From positions 1,054,001-1,118,000 of the forward strand of contig OY723271.1 in the NCBI GenBank assembly GCA_963210315.1: a stretch of DNA of 64,000 bases. The letters are read 5' to 3'. Shown piece after piece: positions 53,187 through 61,609 of the stretch; the stretch's first letter is position 1, and each line of letters starts with the position of its first letter. Source of the stretch: Rhynchopus euleeides. Lineage: Eukaryota > Euglenozoa > Diplonemea > Diplonemida > Diplonemidae. Made by a program: the position numbers and the translations under genes. The notes under the pieces are model-generated. The model worked only from the letters and a program-made list of their open reading frames with translations, was not told the DNA's origin and did no database searches.

Positions 53187-53721
53187 TCACTGGTTCTCCC
53201 TCGATTCCTCCCAGGAGCCTTCACATCTGGCGGGGTGGGCGGAGGGGGTGGAGGAGGGGGGGGTGGGGGTGAGAGAGAGCCTCTGCTCCTTTTCCACACT
53301 TGTTGACACTTCTTCCTACCTTTCCACTCCCAGAAAGAGCACGTCCTGGCGGGAGGGCGGGGGGAGGATGAAGGAGTCAATTCTATTGCATTTCTGAACC
53401 CAACCCCACCATCCCCCCCCCCCTTCCGTTTGCTGCATCTAACCTCTATCTACTACGTGTGTGCGTGCGGGGAGGGGGGGCGGAGGGGGTGGGGGGGGAA
53501 GAACAGGCAGATCCGATAAGGGAGGAGATATGGGATTATGCCGATGCCCTTCACTCTAGCGAGGCACGTCTACTAGCTCCCTGGAAAACAGGAAGAGGCG
53601 GGTGGGGGAGAGAAGGTCGTAGCGGAGGCTATGCCTGTCCTTCCGCGGGCTGGGGGGTGACAGCAAGCCGCTGTGAATGGGAGTGGCTGCAAGGTCCAGA
53701 AATCTACTTTTGTTCTGTTGA

Positions 53722-53830
53722 GCATCACGCTTGCGCCTCAAGGCTATGTTGAGGCCCTGTGGAGCGGCATGAAGGTGCTAATCCTAAAGCTTCAGTCGTA
53801 CGATTTCCTTCATTACCTCGCGACTTTGGA
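53722..53830 (+). repeat. Dispersed repeat family C, copy 3
   Basis: TATGTTGAGGCCCTGTG, TGAAGGTGCTAATCC, AAGCTTCAGTCG and CTTCATTACCTCGCGAC in the same order as copies 1 and 2. Confidence 0.55.
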
Positions 53831-54433
53831 AGGCTTGCTAACCTTTGTCGCTCAGAACTAATGAAAAAATAATAACAGGTTTCGCTGTATGTGCGCACTG
53901 CCGGAAAGGAATAAAAGAAAGCCTGGAACAGTGTGTTACAACAAAGATAAGAACGGTTGGTGCGTATGCGTGTGGCGGCTACTCGTTGATCCGGCTGCAC
54001 TCGCTCCACACTTGCAGAGGAGATCGATTAACCACACCGGCCGGTATTCTTTCCCTGGTTTCGCCAGCAGATCCCTTTTTGCTTCGCATGTTTCACGAAG
54101 ACCCCCGGCACGAAACCTCCCGGCTGCAATATGATATATCTTCATCAGCTGCCTTCACCGCCCTCCATATCACCAGCGCTTACAGCGGTTTGCTTCCAGG
54201 AAGATGGATGACGCCATCACCGATACGCTGTGATGTTGGGGATGTAGGACAGGCTCTTCTTACACTTGACAACAAAAAACCTGCCCCCACCCCCCCCCCC
54301 TCCACCGCATTCCCCCCCAACACCCACGCGCTGAGAAGGGGGATTACAACGAGCGAAGCTCTAATACTACACCCCTCCCCACACCCACACCCACCTGCCT
54401 TTGATACGACCCCCACCACACACTCACACCAGG

Positions 54434-57256
54434 TCACACCAGGCTGCATACCGCTGCGAGGGGCGTGCCGTCTGCAGGCGGGGGGGCATGGCCCACCCTC
54501 CCCGATGGGCCGGGCGGGGGGTAGCTCTTGGGATGCGCATCGCGCCCAGGCGGGCAGAAGGCGTTGAGGCACATGATACGGTCGTCCACAGGCACGGGCA
54601 GGGTGCGAGCGGACCTGCTCTGCGCCGCACTCCCGCTCCTGCTGCGCGAGGAGCTGGCGCCGCGCAGCTCACGCCCACCCCCCTGCAGGTCCACACGTTC
54701 GAACTGAGCCAGATGGTCCCGCAGTGCGCCCGACAGGGCACCCGTCACACCACCGCCACCGCCACCCTCCCCGCCGAACAGGTCACGCCCGAAACTGGAT
54801 ATCGACGACGAGTTGCACGACCCTTCCGAGTCGCTGGCGCGCCGCCCCACCACCGGCGCCGCCCCAGGCACCCCCCCACGCTTGATGCGCGACTCATGCA
54901 GGTGGTTGTGGTAGTCCTCCAGCTCCCGGATCTTGCGCTGCAGCGCAGTCTCCCCCCCCGCCAGGCCCAGCCCCTGCTGGGGGCACGTCGCAGACGTCTT
55001 GTCGACGTCGGGCGGTGTCAGCCGGTCCTCACATGTCGCGGAGTCACCCCGCAGCGTCAACGGGGTGCGCCTCTCAAGGGCAGACGTCGCTGCGGACACC
55101 AGAGGCAGCGACGACGACGTGGTGGTGCTGCGCGTGGGCGTGGTGCTGAGGGAGGCCCCCCTCACCGCAGAGCCCCCGCAGATGGCATAGCCACCACTGC
55201 CGATACCGCCGACACTCCCGCTGCACTGCAGCTCGAAGGCGCGCTGCTGCTCCGACTGCACCTTCCGCTCCCTCGAGAGGCGGTGAATCTCGCTGTTGAT
55301 CTTCGCCTGGAGCAGGTCGCGCAGCCACACCACTGCGCTCTTCGCTCTCGCCATCCCTGTCTGGTATCCCACCGCCCTTCGTGAGTAGCTCGCGATCAGC
55401 ACCTTCAGGTCTGCGATGGCGCATGAATCACGCACCGCGCGCAGCAGCACACCGCACGGCACCTCCTCGCGGTGCTGCTCCGCCGCAGCGCCGATACCCT
55501 CTGGCAGCCCCTCGAAGAGCGCGGCAACGAGGTGCACCGGCTGCACCGGGGGGTCCGCAGCACAGCCAGCCGCACCGCCGCCCCCACCAGACCCGTGGTG
55601 CAGCGCAACAGCCGCGAGGGTCGCCATGGCCTCCTGGAATGCTGCGGAGAAATCCGTGAGGTCGGGGAGGTCCGCCTCCCCAGGCAGGCCCACAGCAGGA
55701 GGGTTCGGGTCGCAGGGGAAATCGCTGCTCGCGGGTTGCGCCGGGTCTGTCTGCGTCGCCACAGCAGCCGCGGATGCCGGCGGTGGGGGCCGGGAGAGGA
55801 AGCCTCGGTGGTGGTGGTGGTGGGGCGCGGGGTGTGTGGGTGCGGGGCACGCGTGGGGCGGCGGCGGCAGCGGCGGCGGCTTCGACCGCTCCTCCACCAG
55901 CTTCCGCATCAGCGCGTCCTTCTCGCTGCCGGAGGCGGAGAGGCGTGCCTTGAGAGACGCAACCTCATCCTGCAGGGACACCAGCACCGAGTCCTGCTGC
56001 AGCGACGCCTCCTGCATCTTGAAGAGGGCCGCGGTCTGCGACGAAGGGGACGCCGCACCGCCACCACCACCTCCTCCTCCTCCCTCCGGCACCGCCCCCC
56101 TTGCGGGGGGCGACGGGTCGAATATGGAGCGAAGGCGTGCCTTCTCTACCTCCCGCTTGAGCTCAGCCTGCAGGCGCTGCACCTGCTGCTCCAGCTGCTG
56201 TGTGTGCTGCTCCGACTCGGCGCGGCTGGACGCGATAAGCGATTCGCTCCTCTGGAGGGACTCAGCCTCCAGCGCGGAGCGTGCCTCCTGGATCTCCCTC
56301 TGTGCGGTGTCACGCCACGCCGCCTCGCTCTTGCTGAGCTGCTCGCGGAGGTCCTCAATCGCCTCACGCATCTCAAACGCCTCGCTGCTCTTCTGCTCCA
56401 AAGCCTCCTCGAGCGCCTCCTTCTCCCTCTTCAGAAGCTTCTGCTCGTTGAAGGACAGCGTCTTCACCCGGGTCACCTCCGACTCCAACCTGTCCCTCTC
56501 CTCCCGCACCCCGACACACTCCCGATTCGCCGCACGCTCCCTCGAGGATGCGCTGTGCACCTCTGCGCGGAGCGCATCCGCCTCAGATGTCTTCTCCCGC
56601 AGCTCTTCCCGCAGCTCCGAGATGGTCGCTTTATACCGTATCGTAAGGTCCTGCAGGCTGCTGTGCTGCACCAGGGGGTCGGAGATGGGCTGCTGGAGGA
56701 GGTGCCCGTGCCTCTCGTTGGCCAGCCCACTCAGGTTCAACCCACTCTGCTCCGACACGACAGAGCTGTGCAGCGACACCGCGGTGGTGTGGGGCGACGC
56801 CTGGCTGCGGTGTGTGGCACCCGCGTGGTGTGTGTGCCGCGGCTGCACCGAGATGCGAGCATATTCATCAACGAGTCGCTCGTGCTGCGTATCGAGGGCA
56901 TCATACTCTGCGCTAAGCTGCAGAATCCTCTGGCTCGCCTGCCGCGACGTCGCCGCATGCGTGTCTAGGGAGGAGAGGGGCCCGGCAGAACCCTCGATTG
57001 CAGCCCCCTCCAGCGAGTCCTTCGAAGACCTCGAGAACAGGCTGGCGTAATACTTATCGAGGGATGCATCCTGCGGCACCTCCTGCGCCTCCTGCTGCGG
57101 CTCCGGTGCTCTGGCCCGGGGGAGGGGGACAGGCGATGTGGCGTGCGGCTGGGCTGGGGGTGCGCCCAGCCCCTCCTCCACCTCCGGTGGGTGTAGGCCT
57201 CTGCGAGAGGGGCACGGCGGCTGTGGCACCTCCAGCTGCCGGACGGAGACCACCAT
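54434..57256 (-). CDS. Long coiled-coil protein
   Basis: 940 residues from an ATG at 57256 (MVVSVRQLEVPQPP). An in-frame start at 57661 exists, but the 135 codons before 57256 read like leader DNA and lie upstream of a TTCTTCTCACATCCCC..CTGCAG acceptor, so I chose the downstream ATG. Residues about 130-480 are a near-continuous coiled coil (ATISELREELREKTSEADAL, EKEALEEALEQKSSEAFEM). Later come a Gly/Pro-rich linker, a helical block (LTDFSAAFQEAMATLAAVAL, AVRDSCAIADLKVLIASYSR), more coil (REPELEDYHNHL-type segment near 54930) and a low-complexity basic tail. No named family recognised; a basal-body, flagellar or Golgin-type scaffold is possible. Large plus-strand frames over it are antisense shadows. 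Confidence 0.75.
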   Translation of the reverse strand: MVVSVRQLEVPQPPCPSRRGLHPPEVEEGLGAPPAQPHATSPVPLPRARAPEPQQEAQEVPQDASLDKYYASLFSRSSKDSLEGAAIEGSAGPLSSLDTHAATSRQASQRILQLSAEYDALDTQHERLVDEYARISVQPRHTHHAGATHRSQASPHTTAVSLHSSVVSEQSGLNLSGLANERHGHLLQQPISDPLVQHSSLQDLTIRYKATISELREELREKTSEADALRAEVHSASSRERAANRECVGVREERDRLESEVTRVKTLSFNEQKLLKREKEALEEALEQKSSEAFEMREAIEDLREQLSKSEAAWRDTAQREIQEARSALEAESLQRSESLIASSRAESEQHTQQLEQQVQRLQAELKREVEKARLRSIFDPSPPARGAVPEGGGGGGGGGAASPSSQTAALFKMQEASLQQDSVLVSLQDEVASLKARLSASGSEKDALMRKLVEERSKPPPLPPPPHACPAPTHPAPHHHHHRGFLSRPPPPASAAAVATQTDPAQPASSDFPCDPNPPAVGLPGEADLPDLTDFSAAFQEAMATLAAVALHHGSGGGGGAAGCAADPPVQPVHLVAALFEGLPEGIGAAAEQHREEVPCGVLLRAVRDSCAIADLKVLIASYSRRAVGYQTGMARAKSAVVWLRDLLQAKINSEIHRLSRERKVQSEQQRAFELQCSGSVGGIGSGGYAICGGSAVRGASLSTTPTRSTTTSSSLPLVSAATSALERRTPLTLRGDSATCEDRLTPPDVDKTSATCPQQGLGLAGGETALQRKIRELEDYHNHLHESRIKRGGVPGAAPVVGRRASDSEGSCNSSSISSFGRDLFGGEGGGGGGVTGALSGALRDHLAQFERVDLQGGGRELRGASSSRSRSGSAAQSRSARTLPVPVDDRIMCLNAFCPPGRDAHPKSYPPPGPSGRVGHAPPPADGTPLAAVCSLV

Positions 57257-57284
57257 CCGGCACGCAGTGGTGCCCTGTGTCGCC

Positions 57285-57313
57285 CTGCAGGTGGTGGGGA
57301 TGTGAGAAGAACC
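57285..57313 (-). promoter_or_regulatory. Putative trans-splice acceptor of the coiled-coil gene
   Basis: TTCTTCTCACATCCCCACC then CTGCAG on the minus strand (AG at 57286-57285), 28 bases before the ATG at 57256. Confidence 0.55.
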
Positions 57314-57809
57314 GTTCAAATCGCCCAAACCTCCCCTGGTGGGATGGCTGCGAAGGTTGGCTTGCCGGAACCCAAATATACCCCCCTCCACTCTTTGCGT
57401 TGCTGTGTGTGACTGTCTGGCGAAGGGGAGCAAACCCGCAAACCCGCAAAACCCGCAAACGGGGGTGGTGAGAAAGTGATTCTCGTGGGAGGGGCGGGCA
57501 TCGAGCATATTCCATCGCCGTTCTGCTCCGCCCATCGGCCAGAGGCTCGAGCTAGCCTGTCGGGCAGGCTTTCCAGCGCCCGTCCGGCATGCGTGTGTGG
57601 GGGAGGAGAAACACACGGGACACACACCGGAGTTAGGAGGGGAAGTTGAAAGGGCACACACCGCAGGGAATCAGAAGGCTGATGGCAGCCCCCCTAGGCC
57701 CCCTCAGGCGGGGTGAAGATGCACTAAGCTGCTAACAAACGAATGCCCGCAGGCATCTCAAAACAGGAATTTGCAGATTATAATCTGCGAGCCGATGAGC
57801 CCCAGCTGT

Positions 57810-57888
57810 TGCGTCTCGAACCGGTTGCCGGTTCTGTTGCACCGCTGTAAGAATGAACTCGTGATCAGCCTTCAGGGGGTAGCAGCAT
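57810..57888 (-). pseudogene. Relic DUF4116 repeat
   Basis: The minus strand encodes LKADHEFILTAVQQN, matching the unusual KADHEFI unit in the neighbouring DUF4116 gene, then degenerates. It is cut off on its 5' side by a MITE-like sequence starting at 57895. Remnant of a third gene copy. Confidence 0.7.
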
Positions 57889-57894
57889 CTCAAA

Positions 57895-57965
57895 GGGGGC
57901 CTTCGCTCGTAAGTGCAGAAAAGTGAGAAAAAGCGAACCGCCTCACAACACTACCTGGCTGCAAA
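57895..57965 (+). repeat. Partial 109-bp-family MITE end
   Basis: Begins GGGGGCCTTCGCTCG and keeps GTGAGAAAAAGCGA interior sequence of the family. The right end is not recognisable. Confidence 0.5.
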
Positions 57966-58106
57966 GTGGCACAGTTTGACACACAGTGTGGCACAGAACG
58001 AAGTCCCTCAAGGCTTTGCTATTCTCTTGCACCGTTGATGGGCTCAAGAAGGTGCCCCGCCCGCTACCCAATGGTTTTGGGCTGGGCATGCCTCCTCCCC
58101 TTGCCA

Positions 58107-59351
58107 CTATCTTCTTGCCACTACGAGACATATGTCACGATCGGCCTTCAGGATGTTGGGGACGTATTGCAAGGCAGAGCGGTTCTGTTGCACCGCTGCG
58201 AGACATATGTCGCGATCGGCTTTCAGGGAGCTGTGGACGTGTTCCAAAGCACAGCCGTTCTGTCGCACCGCTGCGAGACATACGTTGCGATAGGCCTTCA
58301 GGGAGCTGTGGATATATTGCACAGCACAGCCGCTCTGTCGCACCGCTGCGAGACATATTACGCGATAGGCCTCCAGGGAGCTGTGGACGTATTGCAAGGC
58401 ATAGCCGTTCTGTTGCACAGCTGTGAGACATATTTCGCGATCGGCCATCAGGGAGTCGTGGACGTATCTCAAGGCACGGCCGTTCTGTTGCACCGCTGCG
58501 AGACATATTGCGCGACGAGCCTTCAGGGAGTCGTGGACATATTCCAAGGCAGAGCCGCTCTGGCGCACCGCTGCGAGACATATAGCACGGTTGGCCCTCA
58601 GGGAGTTGTGGACGTATCTCAAGACAGCACCGGTCTGTTGCACTGCTGCGTAAATGAATTCATGATCAGCCTTCAGGGAGTCGTGGACGTATTGCAAGGC
58701 ACTGCTATTCTCTTGCATCGCTGCGAGACATATTTTTCGATAGGCCTTCACGGAGTTATGCACTCCTACGTATTGCAAGGCATAGCCGGTCTGTTGCACC
58801 GCTGCGAGACATATTTCACGATCGGCTTTCAGGGAGTCATGGACGTACTGCAAGGCATAGCCGCTCTGTTGCACCGCTGCGACACATATGTCGCGATCGG
58901 CCTTCAGGGAGTCGTGGACGTATTTCAAAGCAAATCCATCACCTTTCACCGCCGCAAAACATATTTCACGATCTGCCTTCACCGTCCTGTGTGCGCCACC
59001 GAGGTGCTGAGGATGGTCCCGCACAGCGGTGGCAACATGTTCCTTGTTCGACACCCACAGCGGAACCTCCCACACTTGCTTGCGACCGCTCTCCAGGTCA
59101 TCCAGGTAATGCTGGCACACCAGGCCAACCTCCACTGTGCACCCGTCACTGACACCTGCAACACTGCTCAGAGACACGTCGCCACACAAGACCTCGCCCC
59201 CGACCGACAGCTGCAGGTCAGCCACCTCCACACCAACTAAGTTCGGCAACACCTGCAATGCGGACTCCTTCACCATGTCAGGCGTGTCGTCGATCCCGAT
59301 GTCGGCGGGGTGCTCGTCACCAGTCCTCCTGTCAGCCAGAAACACCAACAT
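58107..59351 (-). CDS. Ubiquitin-like plus DUF4116-repeat protein A
   Basis: 414 residues from an ATG at 59351. Residues 1-80 (MLVFLADRRTGDEHPADI, LQLSVGGEVLCGDVSLSSV, CTVEVGL) have the strand pattern of a ubiquitin-like fold. After a linker (YLDDLESGRKQVWEVPLWVS) come about 12 units of 25 residues with consensus LKADREICLAAVQQNGYALQ plus YVHDS, the DUF4116 repeat. Unit 5 is atypical (KADHEFIYAAVQQTG). It ends within a unit (CLVVARR-stop). The start was placed at the ubiquitin-like domain; upstream in-frame sequence lies in an acceptor-like leader (ACAACCACAG). DUF4116 function is unknown; arrays of this kind may act in protein binding. Confidence 0.85.
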   Translation of the reverse strand: MLVFLADRRTGDEHPADIGIDDTPDMVKESALQVLPNLVGVEVADLQLSVGGEVLCGDVSLSSVAGVSDGCTVEVGLVCQHYLDDLESGRKQVWEVPLWVSNKEHVATAVRDHPQHLGGAHRTVKADREICFAAVKGDGFALKYVHDSLKADRDICVAAVQQSGYALQYVHDSLKADREICLAAVQQTGYALQYVGVHNSVKAYRKICLAAMQENSSALQYVHDSLKADHEFIYAAVQQTGAVLRYVHNSLRANRAICLAAVRQSGSALEYVHDSLKARRAICLAAVQQNGRALRYVHDSLMADREICLTAVQQNGYALQYVHSSLEAYRVICLAAVRQSGCAVQYIHSSLKAYRNVCLAAVRQNGCALEHVHSSLKADRDICLAAVQQNRSALQYVPNILKADRDICLVVARR

Positions 59352-60397
59352 GGCTCTTCCTGTTCTGCTCGCAGCTGCGGGCAGACACCTGTGGTTGTGT
59401 GAGCAGTGCTGTGTGCAAGGCAGGCCTGGAGTGGCCGCAACGGTCAATGCATCCAACCCATGCTGGATCCCGAGAGGAACCCGAAGCCCCCCTTCACTCA
59501 GCAGCAGGGTGGCGATGGTGATGTGATGGTGAGTTGGTGTGGGGGAGAGGGGCATCTCATGCCAGCCGCCACCATGCGTTGTGCACTGCCCTGCCCTGCC
59601 CAGGGCAGGGAAGCAAGGCTCCAGACGTGCTGTCTAACCGTGAGAACGACCCACTGTGTACCCTTGCAGAACATCACCACGTGGCAAGGCGTGTGGTGCT
59701 CACAGTAGCATCGCCATGCTGATTTAGCTCTGACTCCACGTCTTGACATGATGCAAGGGTCTGATGTCTTGTTGGTGCGACAGACCATGATGTGGGGTGC
59801 GAGAGGGTCTGCACACTCCAAACAGGATGACTGCACACATGGATGGCGTCTTGTGAGAATGGCCTCCGGAGCACTTCTGTGCGCTCAGATATGGATAGGT
59901 GTGGAAGTAACACAGCACACCCCAGGCCTGTTCTTCACTTCAGTTTATTGGGACAATCAGGTGGGAAAGTGGGGAAAACGGAGGGGGTTCTGGGGAATGG
60001 TATGCATCAACGGGTGGCTCCCCTCACAAATACGCAAAGTCAGCCACCTCACAAACTCGGGTGCCCAGCCGAATAGTGGCTAGTGGCGTGGCTGAGCCCG
60101 GAAAGAAGAACGATTTGCAAGTTGCAACCGGGTGAAACAAAGGAGAGAAGGAGAGCAGTATCCTTTTGACACTGACAGGAGCCCTGTTGCAGTAAAAAAA
60201 TGTGGTTTGAAGGCAGGGTTTCCGCGAATAGCCACAGATGGCAAAAGCCATGGCAAAAAAAATAACCAGCTTGTCCGGAACCCTTCCTACAAAAGTTCTC
60301 GCGCACCTTCGGCGCGCTCGATCAAGAGGCACCCCGCCCTCTACCTATTGATTCTGGGCTACCCATCGTTGGGCTGGGAATGCCGTCTCCCCTGCCA
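59352..60397. other. Spacer between the DUF4116 paralogues
   Basis: Nothing coding seen. It holds the 5' leader of gene A and the 3' flank of gene B; the 3' flank (60330-60397) resembles that of gene A, so the duplication includes flanking DNA. Confidence 0.55.
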
Positions 60398-61258
60398 TTA
60401 TCTTCTTGCCCCTATGAGACATATTTCACGATCGGCCTTCAGGGTGTTGGGGACGAGTGTGAAGGCACGGCCGTTCTGACGCACCGCCGCGAGACATATT
60501 TCGCGATCCCTCAGGGTGTTGTGAACGAATCTCAAGGCACGGCCGTTCTGACGCACCGCTGTGAGACATATTTCACGATCGGCCTTCAGGGAGCCGCGGA
60601 CGTATTCCAAGGCAGTGCCGTCATGTTGCACCGCTGCGCGAATGAATTTATGATCAGCCTTCAGGGAATAGTGGACGTGTCGCAGGGCACTGCGATCCTC
60701 TTGCATCGCTAAGAGACATATTTCGCGATAGGCATCCAGGGAGTTGTGGACGTATTGCAAGGCATGACAGTTCCGTTGCACCGCTGCGAGACATATTTCG
60801 CGATAGGCCTCCAGGGAGTTGTGGACGTATTGCAAGGCATAGCCGTTCCATTGCACAGCTGTGAGACATATATCGCGATCTCCCTTCACCGTACTGTGTG
60901 CGGATTTGAGTCGGTGAGGACTGTCCCGAACAGCGGTGACAACATGTTCCTTGTTCGACACCCACAGCGGAACTTCCCACACTTGCTTGCGACCGCTCTC
61001 CAGGTCATCCAGGTAATGCTGGCACACCAGGCCAACCTCCACTGTGCACCCGTCACTGACACCTGCAACACTGCTCAGAGACTCGTCGCCACACAAGACC
61101 TCGCCCCCGACCGACAGCTGCAGGTCAGCCACCTCCACACCAACTAAGTTCGGCAACACCTGCAATGCGGACTCCTTCACCATGTCAGGCGTGTCGTCGA
61201 TCCCGATGTCGGCGGGGTGCTCGTCACCAGTCCTCCTGTCAGCCAGAAACACCAACAT
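60398..61258 (-). CDS. Ubiquitin-like plus DUF4116-repeat protein B
   Basis: 286 residues from an ATG at 61258. The first 110 residues are nearly identical to protein A (only a few substitutions, e.g. GDESLSSV for GDVSLSSV). The array is shorter, about 7 units. The atypical KADHKFIRAAVQHDG unit is conserved as unit 4, and the same CLIxARR-stop ending follows. One unit (LRDREICLAAVRQNG) has lost two residues. Tandem paralogue of protein A, about 1 kb apart on the same strand, differing mainly in repeat number. Recent duplication is likely because leader and spacer sequence also match. Confidence 0.85.
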   Translation of the reverse strand: MLVFLADRRTGDEHPADIGIDDTPDMVKESALQVLPNLVGVEVADLQLSVGGEVLCGDESLSSVAGVSDGCTVEVGLVCQHYLDDLESGRKQVWEVPLWVSNKEHVVTAVRDSPHRLKSAHSTVKGDRDICLTAVQWNGYALQYVHNSLEAYREICLAAVQRNCHALQYVHNSLDAYREICLLAMQEDRSALRHVHYSLKADHKFIRAAVQHDGTALEYVRGSLKADREICLTAVRQNGRALRFVHNTLRDREICLAAVRQNGRAFTLVPNTLKADREICLIGARR

Positions 61259-61419
61259 GTCTCTTCCTGTTCTGCTCGCAGCTGCGGGCAGACACCTGTG
61301 GTTGTGGGAGCAGTGCTGTGTGCAAGGCAGGCCTGGAGTGGCCGCAACGGTCAACGTATCTGGTCTCGAGATACACAGTCAGTTAGTCACTAGACAGGCA
61401 CGGACCACAGGATATCACA

Positions 61420-61462
61420 GGGGCGGAGCCCCCCGGTGCCGCCGGTGGCAGTGAATGTACTC
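61420..61462 (-). repeat. Degenerate GC-rich palindromic repeat
   Basis: GGGGCGGAGCCCCCC followed by GCCGCCGGTGGCAGTGAA is a diverged minus-orientation copy of the repeat at 38707. Confidence 0.55.
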
Positions 61463-61609
61463 GCTCCTCAGGCTGGCATGCCATCCATGACACGCCAAGC
61501 CCCCTGACCACCACCGGGCCCTGTGCGCAGGAACTGCAGCCCGTTTTCCTGTTGCAGCATTTCCTCCGGGTGATATACGCCCCACCCTCCGTTCTCCAGG
61601 ATCTGTTTA

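Larger units (their letters stand above)
52933..54433. other. Intergenic with repeat copies
   Basis: Contains a diverged MITE-like unit (about 53046-53186) and a family C repeat (53722-53830). No gene supported. Confidence 0.5.

Noticed and set aside
55416-57050. Overlapping plus-strand ORFs of about 500 codons (55416-57050 and 55472-56968)
   Set aside because: Antisense shadows of the coiled-coil gene, Ser/Cys/Arg or Leu/Arg-rich without motifs.
57257-57661. Upstream in-frame start for the coiled-coil protein
   Set aside because: The 135 extra codons include a pyrimidine tract and CAG acceptor-like site and read as leader, not protein.
57966-59240. 424-codon plus-strand repeat ORF
   Set aside because: Mirror of the DUF4116 array. 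The minus frame carries the known repeat and the ubiquitin-like head.
58140-60880. Possible CRISPR-like or satellite array (75-nt periodicity)
   Set aside because: The period is exactly 25 codons of the DUF4116 repeat, with protein-level conservation and no unique spacers.
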